Shown piece after piece: positions 7,924 through 17,098 of a stretch of DNA of 64,000 nt (position 1 is its first letter; each line of letters begins with the position of its first letter). The position numbers and the translations under genes are program-made. Source of the DNA: Devosia pacifica (GTDB lineage Bacteria > Pseudomonadota > Alphaproteobacteria > Rhizobiales > Devosiaceae). The notes beneath the pieces are model-generated. The model ran no database searches, was not told where the DNA came from, and saw only the letters and a program-made list of their open reading frames with translations. Location: NCBI RefSeq assembly GCF_014652635.1, contig NZ_BMZE01000006.1, forward strand, positions 23,359 through 87,358, given 5' to 3'.

Positions 7924-9038
7924 TGCGGGACACCTCGCACAGGTGGGAGGCTGGCATACCAAGCACTCACGGCCCGAGCGTCGTCTTGGGTCATCCGCTT
8001 ACCGATATTGGCCATCAGAGAACCATAGGGTAGGGTGTCTCGATAGCTGGTCTCGCGCCAGAGGTTGAGCTGGTTATCCAGGTAGCGGGCCGATTGGTTC
8101 TCGAGTCGCGGTATCTGCGGATCGGTACCATTGTGGCAACTGCTACACCTTGGAAGATCCTGCTCCGGAATGCCCTGTTCGGCGATCTCTCGCCCGCGCT
8201 CCAGCAACGCTGGCGAGGCTGCTGCAGGCGACTGCACGCTCGGAAGGTCCGCATAGTATCGAGTCAAACGCTCGATTTCAGCGTCCGTCATCTCATAAGC
8301 TATCGGCTCCATGATGCCGCTAGATCGCGTGCCGGCTCGGTACTCCTCGAGGGCACGCACGAGGTATGGCAATGACAGGTTTTGCAGTTGGGGGACCAGC
8401 GCGCTCACCGTGCCGGTCTTACCGTCTCCGTGACAACGTACACAATTTTCAAGCGGCAACGTGCCTAACCCTGCAATGTCTTTTCCCACCGGCAGGGTTG
8501 GTTCCTGACGAGGCTCGTTGTCCGGCCCGAGCTCATGCAGTTTCGCCAGATGGGCAACGACGGACCAGACTTCATCACTGCGGCCCTCGCCCGGCCAGGC
8601 CGGCATGCCGGTATATTTGAGACCGTTGTTGACGATCCAAAACAGTTCGCGGGCGCTGTAATCGCTGAATGCGCCGGATAGGTCGGGCGGCTGGGGCAAC
8701 ATGTTCCGATAAACTGGATTGAGCTGCCGGCCCGGTACGCCATGGCAGGTGTTGCACCCGCCATCATAGAGCTGGGCACCCAGGAGATAGAGGTCGGAAT
8801 CATTAAGGTTGGGCACCTCGACCCCGTTTGATGCCACGGAGATCGAGCGGTCTCGCAAGATGGTGATAATAAAATTGGTAGCCGACCAATGCTCGCGCGC
8901 CGCGCCTATATTGTAGATGCCGGACAGAATGAAGACGATGCCGCCTAGGAAAAGCGCACCGGCGACGAAAAGGCTTGCCACTCCAATACGCTGCCAGCGG
9001 GTGAGCTGCCGGACCTTGACGACGTCACTTTTCGGCAT
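7920..9038 (-). CDS. Membrane-anchored tri-haem cytochrome c
   Basis: The 372-residue protein has an N-terminal membrane anchor (residues 19-42) followed by three periplasmic cytochrome c domains. Their haem-binding sites are CNTCH (95-99), CVRCH (199-203) and CSSCH (298-302), with candidate distal methionines such as GMPAW in the first domain. It is the first gene of the oxidase operon and couples to coxB by a GTGA overlap, so it probably delivers electrons to the CuA/haem c subunit. Its haems would be attached by the Ccm pathway; a ccmF copy lies at 18-20 kb. The start is the ATG at 9038, with an AGGGG ribosome site. The domain order resembles multi-haem electron-entry proteins, but no exact named homologue is recognised. 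Confidence 0.9.
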   Translation of the reverse strand: MPKSDVVKVRQLTRWQRIGVASLFVAGALFLGGIVFILSGIYNIGAAREHWSATNFIITILRDRSISVASNGVEVPNLNDSDLYLLGAQLYDGGCNTCHGVPGRQLNPVYRNMLPQPPDLSGAFSDYSARELFWIVNNGLKYTGMPAWPGEGRSDEVWSVVAHLAKLHELGPDNEPRQEPTLPVGKDIAGLGTLPLENCVRCHGDGKTGTVSALVPQLQNLSLPYLVRALEEYRAGTRSSGIMEPIAYEMTDAEIERLTRYYADLPSVQSPAAASPALLERGREIAEQGIPEQDLPRCSSCHNGTDPQIPRLENQSARYLDNQLNLWRETSYRDTLPYGSLMANIGKRMTQDDARAVSAWYASLPPVRGVPQ

Positions 9039-9138
9039 CGGACCCCTGCACTGCTGCTTTGCGGCGTAGGACCGATCGGCCGGCGGGAATGATATGGGGT
9101 TCGATGCCGTTTGTTTGGAATATGGCCGACCTCCGCAT
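9025..9138 (-). CDS. Possible 37-residue leader peptide upstream of the oxidase operon
   Basis: An ATG at 9138 is preceded by a good CGGAGGACG ribosome site. The frame runs 37 codons and stops 14 bases inside the cytochrome gene, so it could couple translation to that gene. The peptide is basic, has no membrane segment and resembles no family I know. It may be a leader or an accident of sequence. Confidence 0.22.
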   Translation of the reverse strand: MRRSAIFQTNGIEPHIIPAGRSVLRRKAAVQGSDAEK

Positions 9139-9839
9139 GTTTTTCGTCCTCCGGTCTCCGAGGTCTGCAACGGAGGAGATGGCGTGGTTGAAAATGGAGG
9201 GCGCTAGCAAAGTTGGCGAACAAGGAGGAAGGAACGACCCACAGAGGAACCGCCAAGCATACGTGATCGAGGGCGACCAGGTTCGTCCGTTCCTCAAAGA
9301 GCACACCTCCTCAGAAAATGTGCTGATGCATGTGGTTCAGCCCAGCTCGAAAGTGAGCCAAGGTCGCACTCTAGCAACAACAAGCGGAGAACTCGACAAA
9401 CGTCCAAGGGTTGCACTCCGACGCGTGGCCTTAACTCTGGCATTCCACCGATGTTCCCGAGAATGGCCGAATGCAGTAGCGGCAACGACAATGACATGAC
9501 TGACTGCTGATGGCGCTGCCCAATCAGCTGGACGCATCATTGGTACTTGTTGGCTGCTGTTACTTAGGAACTAAGCGGCGGGGGATCGTCCGGGTAAGGG
9601 ATTATCGTCGGTGCCATCCGCTTCAGTAATCTAAACTGAAGACCAATGGACCATCTCCATCGCTACCGGGCAGAAAAGCCAAGGTGGCAAACAGGTTCAC
9701 CGAGCGCGAAGTTCAATGGCGCCGAGCTCAGAAGTCGTATCGAGCAAATCAGTCTCAACCCACTGCTGCTTTCCAATGCGTCAGAAGGGATCGGCGTGCC
9801 GCACAAAAGCGTTCAGAGTGGTAAAACAGGAGTCAGCAA
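9139..9839. other. Intergenic region between divergent oxidase and epimerase-fusion genes
   Basis: These 700 bases contain only open frames without ribosome sites or family signals. Both divergent promoters should be here. A GGAAC element at 9567-9571, inside the small dyad CTTAG-GAA-CTAAG (9563-9575), is followed 15 bases later by CGTC. That loosely resembles an EcfG general-stress promoter pointing to the plus strand, but the spacing is short and the match is weak. Confidence 0.4.
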
Positions 9840-11774
9840 ATGGATGAGAGAGAGGTCGTCATCGTCACCGGCAGCGCCGGTTTCATCGGCAGTTCGGTCG
9901 TAGAGATGCTGGCGAAGTCATACCGAGTTATCGGCTTTGACCGTGACATGCCTCCCCACCCACCCGCACAGGCAGAGTGTATCTGCATCGATTTGACCTC
10001 CAACGCCAGCGTGCATGCTGCCTTCGAGAGAGTGAAGCTCGCTTACGGAACAAAGATCGCATCGGTGGTCCACCTTGCTGCCTATTTTGACTTGAGTGGC
10101 GAAACCGACCCGAAATATGACACCGTCACCGTGGAAGGCACCGAGCGACTGCTGAAGGCATTCAAGGATTTCCAGCTCGAGCAGTTCATTTTTGTCAGCA
10201 CAATGCTGGTGCACGAGCCGGGGCGCCGTGGTGAGCCCATCACCGAAAACTGGCCGCTCGACCCCAAATTGCCTTATCGGGCCTCAAAGGTGCGCACCGA
10301 AGCCGCCATCGCGGAGCAACGCGGCTCGATACCCGCCGTGATGCTCCGACCCGCCGGTGTCTATGACGATATGTGTCATTCGGCCTTCCTGTCGCGGCAG
10401 ATCGCGCGCATCTACGAGCGGCAACTTGTGGGCCATGTCTATCCCGGTGATCCCGATACGGGACAGCCCTATCTTCATCTCAAGGACCTCACCCGCGCCA
10501 TTGCTGCTACAATCGAGCGTCGGGCCACTCTGCCGCCAGAGGCGCCTATCCTGTTGGGCGAAACCACAACATTTACGTTTGCTCAATTGCAGGAACAGAT
10601 TGCCCGTCTCGTTCATGGTGATGATTGGAACACCGTGTCGCTGCCCAAGCCGCTGGTGCAAACCGGGCTTTGGATAGAAAACAACATCTTGGAGGAAGAC
10701 GACTTCATCCAGCCCTGGATGGTTGACACCTCCGATGATCACTACGAGCTCGATATCTCGCGCGCCAAGGATTTGCTGGGGTGGCGTCCAAGGCAACGTG
10801 TGGACAAGACGCTGCCGAAGATGGTTGAGGCGCTCAAGCGCGATCCGGTGGGCTGGTACCATGCGAATGGTCTGAACGCCGCTCGCATCACCGAAAAGGC
10901 AATCGAAGCCAAACCCGAAGAACCATCGCAAGAACCGGCTGCCCAGCATGAAATGATGCATGCGCACCAGGTCAGCATGGCGAACATTCATTTCGACATG
11001 CTTTGGGTGCACTTCCTCAATATGCTGCTCGGACTGTGGCTTTTGACCAGTCCCTTTGTCTTCGGTGGATTTGGTCAGTCCGATTTCTCTGAAGCGGTGC
11101 TCGCTGTTACGCGGGAACGGAACTTGTGGGATCCGGCATTGCGCAGTTCCATGATGGCTTGGAGCGATCTTGCCAGCGGCGCGCTGATCATGCTGTTCGC
11201 AGGGCTTTCACTATCCCGACAGTTTCGCTGGGCACCATGGGCGACAACCGCGGTGGGCATTTGGCTGTTGTTCGCGCCGTTGTTGTTCTGGGCGCCGAGT
11301 GCCGCAAGCTACGCCAATGACACCTTGATCGGTGCTCTGGCAATTACGTTTGCCATTCTGGTGCCGATGATGCCTGGCATGAGCATGGCTGCAATGATGG
11401 ACGACAGCGACATGCCCGCTGGTTGGAGCTATTCTCCTTCGACCTACCTTCAGCGGTTACCGATTATTGCGCTGGGAGCGATCGGTTTTGTCTTGTCCAG
11501 AATTCTGGCTGCCTACCAGATGGGGCATATCGAAGCCGTATGGGAGCCGTTCTTCAGCGGAATGAATGATCTGAATGGCACCGAGCAGATCATCACTTCC
11601 GATGTCTCCAAGGCATGGCCGGTCGCTGATGGCGGTTTGGGGGCGACAACCTACATGTTCGAGGTCTTGATGCGGTTGAGATGTTCAATGCGACGCTCTG
11701 CCGCTTCTTTCGCACCCTACTCCAGCGGCTGCGACCAAATTGCCACTATGTCGGCATGGGTGTTTTTCGGGTAG
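9840..11774 (+). CDS. NAD-dependent epimerase/dehydratase fused to SPW-repeat membrane domain, aberrant C-terminus
   Basis: Residues 1 to about 345 form an extended short-chain dehydrogenase: nucleotide loop VTGSAGFIGSS (9-19) and catalytic Y146xxxK150 in YRASK. A linker rich in Met and His leads to a membrane region with two SPW-like repeats (LWLLTSPFVFG and WLLFAPLLFW, about 405-500) and another helix near 545. The end reads KAWPVADGGLGATTYMFEVLM (about 591-611), then changes to a basic, low-complexity tail of 33 residues. In relatives I recall, a further membrane domain resembling vitamin K epoxide reductase follows this point, so the gene appears truncated or frameshifted near 11673. The start at 9840 has an AGGAG site. 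Substrate unknown. Confidence 0.78.
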   Translation: MDEREVVIVTGSAGFIGSSVVEMLAKSYRVIGFDRDMPPHPPAQAECICIDLTSNASVHAAFERVKLAYGTKIASVVHLAAYFDLSGETDPKYDTVTVEGTERLLKAFKDFQLEQFIFVSTMLVHEPGRRGEPITENWPLDPKLPYRASKVRTEAAIAEQRGSIPAVMLRPAGVYDDMCHSAFLSRQIARIYERQLVGHVYPGDPDTGQPYLHLKDLTRAIAATIERRATLPPEAPILLGETTTFTFAQLQEQIARLVHGDDWNTVSLPKPLVQTGLWIENNILEEDDFIQPWMVDTSDDHYELDISRAKDLLGWRPRQRVDKTLPKMVEALKRDPVGWYHANGLNAARITEKAIEAKPEEPSQEPAAQHEMMHAHQVSMANIHFDMLWVHFLNMLLGLWLLTSPFVFGGFGQSDFSEAVLAVTRERNLWDPALRSSMMAWSDLASGALIMLFAGLSLSRQFRWAPWATTAVGIWLLFAPLLFWAPSAASYANDTLIGALAITFAILVPMMPGMSMAAMMDDSDMPAGWSYSPSTYLQRLPIIALGAIGFVLSRILAAYQMGHIEAVWEPFFSGMNDLNGTEQIITSDVSKAWPVADGGLGATTYMFEVLMRLRCSMRRSAASFAPYSSGCDQIATMSAWVFFG

Positions 11775-12390
11775 CATCGCCGCCGCCACGCACTACATGA
11801 TATTGCAGGCAGTTGTAGCGGCAAAGTAGCGACCCATGAAGCCTAAGACTGTTGGAACGCTGGGAACGCGCGTTGAAGAGCGCACCGCGGTGCAACCGCT
11901 TCCTAGTGGGTCGGACAATGGTCCACCAGCGGCCCTCTGCACCCAGCTAAAAAGAAGAAAGTTCAACCGATTGTATCCAAAGCCCCCAGCTCTCATGGCC
12001 CAGCGCGACGCGATCACGGAGCCAGCGGATGACTTTGATGAACTGGAAAGAGAAGGATCATGGCAGGGATCACGGCCATGCCGATGATTAGAAGAATTGC
12101 GATGGTGACGTTCTGCCAAGTCAACACGATGAACTCCCCTTCCTCCCAAACTTTCAGTTAGGCCGAAAGAGCCCTGTTAGAAGACAAAATGGGAGGCAAT
12201 GGGGCTAACCGCCGATGTTCACTAAAACGTGGAGTACTATCACATCCCGATCTCATTGGAGCGGGACCTGAGATCCACCGATAGGCAGTAGCAGAATACC
12301 AATTCGGGCTGTATTTCGAATTGTCCTCAATTCGCTTGTACCACCGGCTAAACGAACGTCGCTCGTGTTTCTGAAGGAAGGTTTTCAGCA
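11775..12390. other. Region after the truncated fusion gene; only one small ORF supported
   Basis: Apart from a 37-codon membrane peptide on the minus strand (12014-12127) no gene is supported. Around 11667-11800 a second plus-strand frame reads protein-like text (LCRFFRTLLQRL, then a stop) that does not continue the upstream gene. It could be the tail of a lost gene joined at a recombination point. Confidence 0.4.
12014..12127 (-). CDS. Small single-span membrane peptide (37 aa)
   Basis: A GTG at 12127 is preceded by the strong ribosome site GGAGGAAGGGGAG. The frame encodes 37 residues: a short polar start (LTWQNVT), one hydrophobic helix (IAILLIIGMAVIPAMILLF) and a polar end (PVHQSHPLAP). 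The form is that of a small membrane protein, but the sequence belongs to no family I recognise. It is oriented away from the DsbA-like gene at 12391. Confidence 0.38.
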   Translation of the reverse strand: MLTWQNVTIAILLIIGMAVIPAMILLFPVHQSHPLAP

Positions 12391-13191
12391 ATGGCAAATA
12401 GCAGATTCCCAACGCCGTTTCTTGCCGCGGCGGTCGTCGTGCTGTGCATGGCTGGCGCAGCGATCGCTTGGTTTGTGCTCGATCCTGGATTTCGGACGAC
12501 CGAAGTTGAAGCCGCTGTTGTAAGCACCAAGCCATCAGATGATTTTGAATCCAGAGTCCGCGATTACCTTCTGGCAAATCCCGAAGTGATTATGGAAGCC
12601 GCGCAGCGTTTCGAGGAGAAACAGCGTCTGGCCCAACTGGCTGAGAACAAAGATACCTTGTCCAGTCGCGGGGAGGAGCTTTTCCGCGATCCACAGACTC
12701 CGGTTGGCGGCAACCGCTTGGGCGATGTCACACTGGTAGAGTTCTTTGATTACAACTGCCCCTATTGTCGGGACGTCGCGTCCGTTATGGCGGAGGCGGA
12801 GGCCGCCGATCCCGGTCTCAGGATCGTCTATAAGGAGTTCCCTATTCTAGGACCAAACTCCGTCTTTGCTGCCAAAGCGGCCTTGGCTTCAGAGCGACAG
12901 GGTAAGTACAGCGAATTTCATCAGCTCATGATGCAGAGCAGCGGGCCGGCCGATGAAGCCTCTGTCATTGCGGCTGCTGAGACTGCGGGACTAGATATCG
13001 AGCAACTGCGGATTGACATGAAGGGTGCTGATATTCAGGCACAAATCAGTCGCAATATCGATCTGGCGCTTGCGCTCCGCATCAACGGCACTCCGGGGTT
13101 TGTCATCGGTGAAGAAATACTCCGAGGCGCGGCCGATCTAGCAACGATTCAAAGCCTGATCGACAAAGCCCGGAATACAGCCATCGAGTGA
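12391..13191 (+). CDS. DsbA-family thiol:disulfide oxidoreductase (ScsC/BdbD-like)
   Basis: The 266-residue periplasmic protein has an N-terminal signal or anchor helix (residues 9-30), a helical region DYLLANPEVIMEAAQRFEEK typical of ScsC-like proteins, and a thioredoxin-fold domain with the active site CPYC in FFDYNCPYCRDV (near residue 122). A cis-proline loop NGTPGF lies near residue 230. Such proteins oxidise or isomerise cysteine pairs in exported proteins and in some bacteria protect against copper. The start at 12391 is supported by an AGGAAGG site. It converges with the BTLCP gene and is one of several thiol-redox proteins in the window, fitting the periplasmic copper and haem enzymes encoded nearby. 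Confidence 0.9.
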   Translation: MANSRFPTPFLAAAVVVLCMAGAAIAWFVLDPGFRTTEVEAAVVSTKPSDDFESRVRDYLLANPEVIMEAAQRFEEKQRLAQLAENKDTLSSRGEELFRDPQTPVGGNRLGDVTLVEFFDYNCPYCRDVASVMAEAEAADPGLRIVYKEFPILGPNSVFAAKAALASERQGKYSEFHQLMMQSSGPADEASVIAAAETAGLDIEQLRIDMKGADIQAQISRNIDLALALRINGTPGFVIGEEILRGAADLATIQSLIDKARNTAIE

Positions 13192-13201
13192 CGACAACAT
13201 T

Positions 13202-13840
13202 TCACGGCTGTGCCACACCGACCGTGGTGTCGGCGCTTCCGGCGACTAGGATGGGACGCTCGTCTAGTAGATTAACCCACTTGCCGGCGTCTGCCTGGGA
13301 CTGACGCTTCAAATATTGATATGGCGTCTTTGACCAAAGCAGGATTTCGCCGGCGAGATTGTCAAGCACAAGGTCGCCACGATCTGTCCGAGCCATCAAC
13401 ACGGCATGTCCTGCCCCGTTGGTCTGCTTGACCACGGCAATCAACAAGGTGCTGGCGGGCCATCCAGCGTCCAAAAGTGCGCGGCGTTTGACTAGAACAT
13501 AATCCTCGCAGTCACCAGCACCGTTCGGATAAGTCCAATACTCCGGGACGCGGTAAAGGTCATCGTCGGAGACGGGTTGAACCTCGGCGTTGAACCGGGC
13601 GTTGATCGTCAACAGTTCAGTCCACAGAGCCTGATCTAGGGCAACGGCGGGTACAAGCGCCTCGTTACGTCCACACTCGAGCGGACGAGACCGACAAAAT
13701 TCCACGTGCCCGACTGGAATGCTGGTCGTCGCGCCAGAGGGAGCAAACGCCGCGTTGGATAGATCGATGGAGAGCGCGGCGACCGAAGACACCACAAAGA
13801 TAATCGGGACCAAAAAAAAGGCGATTGCTTGGCGGGCCAT
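13202..13840 (-). CDS. Transglutaminase-like cysteine peptidase (BTLCP, DUF920)
   Basis: This exported protein of 212 residues starts with a signal peptide (residues 1-30). The catalytic cysteine lies in GAGDCEDYVLVKRRAL, the histidine in GAGHAVLMA and the aspartate in LVLDNL, the triad of bacterial transglutaminase-like cysteine proteinases. Members are common in Alphaproteobacteria and often occur with surface-adhesin secretion or c-di-GMP-controlled LapD-type systems, where they cleave a periplasmic target. No adhesin or LapD gene is visible here, so its substrate is unknown. It is convergent with the DsbA-like gene, with only 10 bases between the two stops. Confidence 0.88.
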   Translation of the reverse strand: MARQAIAFFLVPIIFVVSSVAALSIDLSNAAFAPSGATTSIPVGHVEFCRSRPLECGRNEALVPAVALDQALWTELLTINARFNAEVQPVSDDDLYRVPEYWTYPNGAGDCEDYVLVKRRALLDAGWPASTLLIAVVKQTNGAGHAVLMARTDRGDLVLDNLAGEILLWSKTPYQYLKRQSQADAGKWVNLLDERPILVAGSADTTVGVAQP

Positions 13841-13958
13841 TGTCTCGTTTCCTGTACAGAAGCGAGGCTAAGCGGTCCAAATTGGCGGGACACGAAAAAC
13901 GGCGACGAGTTTTGAATCGAATTTGCGCTAAGTTCTTAAGCTACCGTTAGGCACTCAA

Positions 13959-14468
13959 ATGGCGGAGTTTCGCGGATTGGAGCGCCAACTGTGGGCGACA
14001 ACTGCAGGGGAGCAGCATCAACAGATCCAACAGCAACCAGCGCCTGCTTCCCGCCCCGCATTTCAGAGAAAGCGTCCATTAAAGGTGGCTCGAGCATTGC
14101 AAGAACGGACTACGATACGCATGACCCCGGAAATGATCTCACGTATCGATACGTGGATATCAACCCAGCCTGGCTATGTCAGTCGTCAGGACGCAATCCG
14201 GCGATGTGTCGATTTGGTGCTCGGTTGCAACGAGCATGATTGCGCCTATTCTCGGCGTGTCGGGTCAAACAGCGCTTCATCGGTCGCAGAGAACTCCGCC
14301 GCCGCGGCCGTGGATCGTGCCCCTTGGCGTGGTGTAACTGAGGCGAGGCCTCCACGCATATCCCGGTTTGGCCGGGCTGGTCAGCGCGCGGGAACTGCCG
14401 GCAGGCTGACGAGGGGATCATCGCTTAATGGCGCAACAGATTCTAGTGTCATGTATCTGGCGCGCTGA
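13959..14468 (+). CDS. Ribbon-helix-helix-like protein, 3' end replaced by an IS256-family insertion
   Basis: The ORF has 169 codons. Residues about 50-88 (RTTIRMTPEMISRID, then SRQDAIRRCVDLVLG) have the strand-helix-helix pattern of CopG/ribbon-helix-helix DNA-binding proteins. The N-terminus is Gln-rich and low in structure. From base 14328 (residue about 124) the reading continues inside the insertion sequence, so the last 46 residues are chimeric. The native protein probably ended soon after the DNA-binding domain. No partner toxin gene is adjacent, and the ribosome site is weak. The gene may be inactive or may still make a DNA-binding protein with a foreign tail. Confidence 0.5.
   Translation: MAEFRGLERQLWATTAGEQHQQIQQQPAPASRPAFQRKRPLKVARALQERTTIRMTPEMISRIDTWISTQPGYVSRQDAIRRCVDLVLGCNEHDCAYSRRVGSNSASSVAENSAAAAVDRAPWRGVTEARPPRISRFGRAGQRAGTAGRLTRGSSLNGATDSSVMYLAR
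14328..14343 (+). repeat. Left terminal inverted repeat of the IS256-family element
   Basis: The sequence CGTGGTGTAACTGAGG is exactly inverted at the right end; the similarity breaks down on both sides. Confidence 0.75.
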
Positions 14469-15583
14469 ACCGCCCACTCATCATTTTGCTCGAGCAGGAT
14501 CGCGCCCACGAGCCGGGTGATGGCGTCCTCGTTGGGGAAGATGCCGACGACCTCGGTCCGGCGCTTCACCTCGCCATTGACCCGTTCTATCGGGTTGTTC
14601 GAGTGAAGCTTGGCCCGATGCTCCTTGGGGAAGCTCATGTAGGCGAGGACGTCGTGCTCGGCCTCATCCATGATGGTGGCGAGCTTGGGCACCCGGGGGC
14701 GGATCTGATCGGCGACGGCCCGCCACTGGGTGCTGGCGGCCTCCGGAGTCTCCTGAGCGAAGGCCGTGGCGATGAAGGCGCTGGCCACCCGGCGGCCGCT
14801 TTTGCCGGCATGAGCAAGCACATTGCGCATGAAGTGGACTCGGCAGCGCTGCCAGGTGGCGCACAGCACCTTTGTGACGGCGGCCTTGATGCCCTCATGG
14901 GCATCGGAGATGACCAACTTCACGCCTCGTAAGCCACGGCGCGTCAGCTTGCGCAGGAACTCGGTCCAGATTGCCTCTGCTTCGGACGTGCCGATCTGCA
15001 TGCCCAGAACCTCGCGCCGGCCGTCGGCATTGACCCCGACAGCCATGATGGCGGCCACCGATACGATCCGACCACCCTGGCGCACCTTGAGGTAAGTGGC
15101 GTCGATCCACAGATAGGGCCAATCGCCCTCGATTGGGCGATCGAGGAAGGCTTTTACCTTGCCGTCGATCTCCTCGCACAGGCGGCTCACCTAGCTTTTG
15201 GAGATGCCGCTCATGCCCATGGCCTTGACCAGGTCGTCCACCGACCGGGTGGAGATGCCCTGGATGTAAGCCTCCTGGATCACCGCGGTCAGAGCCTTCT
15301 CGGCCAGTCGCCGCGGCTCAAGGAACCCGGGGAAGTAGCTGCCTTTGCGCAGCTTGGGAATGCGCAGCTCGACGGTGCCGGCCCGGGTCTCCCAGTCCCG
15401 ATCACGGTAGCCATTGCGCTGCGCCAGGCGCTCGGCGCTCTTCTCGCCATAGCCGGCGCCGGTGGCCGCGCCGACTTCCAGCTCCATCAGGCGTTCCGCG
15501 GCAAAGCCGATCATCTCACGCAGAATATCGGCGTCAGGGGTCTTCTCTACCAGCGTGCGCAGGTTCATCATCGAGTCGGTCAT
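14381..15583 (-). pseudogene. IS256-family (mutator) transposase interrupted by an in-frame amber codon
   Basis: Two segments in the same frame together encode a full-length mutator transposase of about 400 residues. The first starts with MTDSMMNL at 15583 (AAGGA site) and ends in GMSGISKS. The second resumes immediately with VSRLCEEIDGKV. They are separated by one TAG codon at 15191-15193, where the family normally has Gln (SKSQVSRL), so a single CAG to TAG change explains it. The second part retains the catalytic regions WIDATYLKVR, VISDAHEGI and the C-terminal NNPIERVNGEVKRR. The transposase is probably inactive unless the stop is suppressed or is a sequencing error. Confidence 0.88.
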
Positions 15584-15705
15584 CGGTGGTCCTTCCAGTA
15601 TCAGGTTGTGTGTGCAACCCGACCTTACCGGAAATCCGTCGATGACCACCCAGCCGCTCGCTCACTACGGCGCTCGTGATGGCGCGCTCGCGAGCGGCTT
15701 GACCA

Positions 15706-15721
15706 CCTCAGTTACACCACG
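15706..15721 (-). repeat. Right terminal inverted repeat of the IS256-family element
   Basis: CCTCAGTTACACCACG is the exact reverse complement of the left repeat and lies 122 bases upstream of the transposase start. Confidence 0.75.
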
Positions 15722-15855
15722 TCCCGGGACACGACCGCCGTGACCGACGCGCCAGACAGTTGACCCTTGGGCGCAACCCCCGCGCCCGCAGAGTTCGCAA
15801 TCGTGGGATTGTGACTGCACCAGCGATGGTAAAAGCTTGAAACGTCGTCTGTCGC

Positions 15856-16932
15856 TCACCCATCGAACGGCTGTAATCGCTTCCCCGCCGCAAGATAGGG
15901 TGCGGGATCGATAGCGCCGTTTTGATCGCGCAGCTCAAAATGCAAATGTGGCCCCGTGGATCTCCCGGTCGAGCCCACTAGCGCAATCTCCATATCGGCT
16001 TCTACCCGATCACCCTCTTTGACCAATGCTTTTGACAGATGCGGATACCGCGAAATGAGACCTGACAGATGCGTGATCTCGACCACGTTGCCATAATCCC
16101 CCCTCCACCCCACGAATGTGACAACACCCCTGCCAGCGCTCCTCACCTGCGTCCCGCTGGGTGCGGGAAAGTCGATCCCCGAGTGAAAGGCCGACTGGCC
16201 AGTAAAGGGGTCTTTCCGGGGCCCAAAGTTTGAGCTGATCCGAGAAGTATCGAGTGGTAGGTGAATGGGCACATCGTCCATCGCCCGGCGGGCTTCTCGA
16301 AGGCGATCCAGGGCAGCGACGGCCTCACGAACCGCGAGGGACTCGGCACCGACGCCAACCTCCGGCCAAGGCATCAACGGGCCGCCGCGGGCCAGTTCGG
16401 CATCCTCCGGCGACTGGCCAACACGGTCCAACTCGGCAATTATCATATTGGTGGAACTGTCGGCGACCGCAGAGAGCATCGCGACCGCTGCTACGATTTC
16501 TTGTTCCATTGCCCGCAGCTCGGCCTCAATGACGTCGAGTTGCCCCGCCGGCCCGGTGCCCCGGGCCACAGTCGACACTGCCTGATCTCCCACTGTTGGA
16601 AGTTGCACAACACCTAAATTGGCGGCCGTCGTCACCAGACTTTGCAAGGTAACAAGCCGCTCCGAAACTTGCATTTGCAACTCAACAACCTCCTGGAGCT
16701 TAAGCGTTGCGGCGCTCCGATTGGTGAAATCTCTGAGCCGAAGCAGATCGACACTGCCGCTAAGCTGGGCGATCCTCAGCTCATAGGCCGCCAAGATATC
16801 GGAACGCTTTTGCCAAATCCCAACGATGTCGCTATTGAACAGCAATCCCGCCAATGTCAGGACATTCGTAACGAGCAGGCAACCCAGCAGATACCAACGA
16901 TTGAACTTGAATTGGCGGAAAAAGCTGAGCAC
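15856..16932 (-). CDS. M23-family peptidoglycan endopeptidase, membrane-anchored with coiled-coil
   Basis: The 358-residue protein has one N-terminal membrane helix (about residues 13-33), a long helical, coiled-coil-prone periplasmic region (about 40-215) and a C-terminal LytM/M23 zinc peptidase domain. Zinc ligands are visible as HSGIDFPAPSG and HLHFE, with SSNFGPRKDPFTG before the first. These enzymes cut peptide cross-links in peptidoglycan or, when degenerate, activate amidases; here the ligands look complete. The GTG at 16932 is the preferred start because GGAGGGG lies 4 bases upstream; the frame extends to 16959 without a better site. It has no obvious operon partner. A second, unrelated-in-length M23 protein is encoded at 32-34 kb. 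Confidence 0.87.
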   Translation of the reverse strand: MLSFFRQFKFNRWYLLGCLLVTNVLTLAGLLFNSDIVGIWQKRSDILAAYELRIAQLSGSVDLLRLRDFTNRSAATLKLQEVVELQMQVSERLVTLQSLVTTAANLGVVQLPTVGDQAVSTVARGTGPAGQLDVIEAELRAMEQEIVAAVAMLSAVADSSTNMIIAELDRVGQSPEDAELARGGPLMPWPEVGVGAESLAVREAVAALDRLREARRAMDDVPIHLPLDTSRISSNFGPRKDPFTGQSAFHSGIDFPAPSGTQVRSAGRGVVTFVGWRGDYGNVVEITHLSGLISRYPHLSKALVKEGDRVEADMEIALVGSTGRSTGPHLHFELRDQNGAIDPAPYLAAGKRLQPFDG

Positions 16933-17098
16933 TCGACCCCTCCAGATGGGACGTCCCACTATTGACAGTTATGGTTAAGGAACTCGAAAAGCGGAAATGC
17001 AATTCCGCCCTTCATCCATTGAGGCAGGTGGAAACTTGAGTGCACGGGCGGGCGGTCCCCGCCGGCATTGATGCAAGATCGAAAAGGCAGCCGAACAC

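Larger units (their letters stand above)
14328..15721 (-). mobile_element. IS256-family insertion sequence
   Basis: The element is about 1.4 kb with a mutator-type transposase on the minus strand. Sixteen-base perfect inverted repeats, CGTGGTGTAACTGAGG, lie at 14328-14343 and, inverted, at 15706-15721. No 8-9 base direct repeat is seen outside the ends (left flank ATCGTGCCCCTTGG, right flank TCCCGGGACACG), which suggests that one end has since recombined or that the true termini differ by a few bases. Confidence 0.85.

Noticed and set aside
9567..9586. GGAAC...CGTC as an EcfG general-stress promoter for the epimerase fusion
   Set aside because: The spacing is 15 instead of 16-17 bases, the -10 is imperfect, and it lies 250 bases from the start, so it is mentioned only in the intergenic note.
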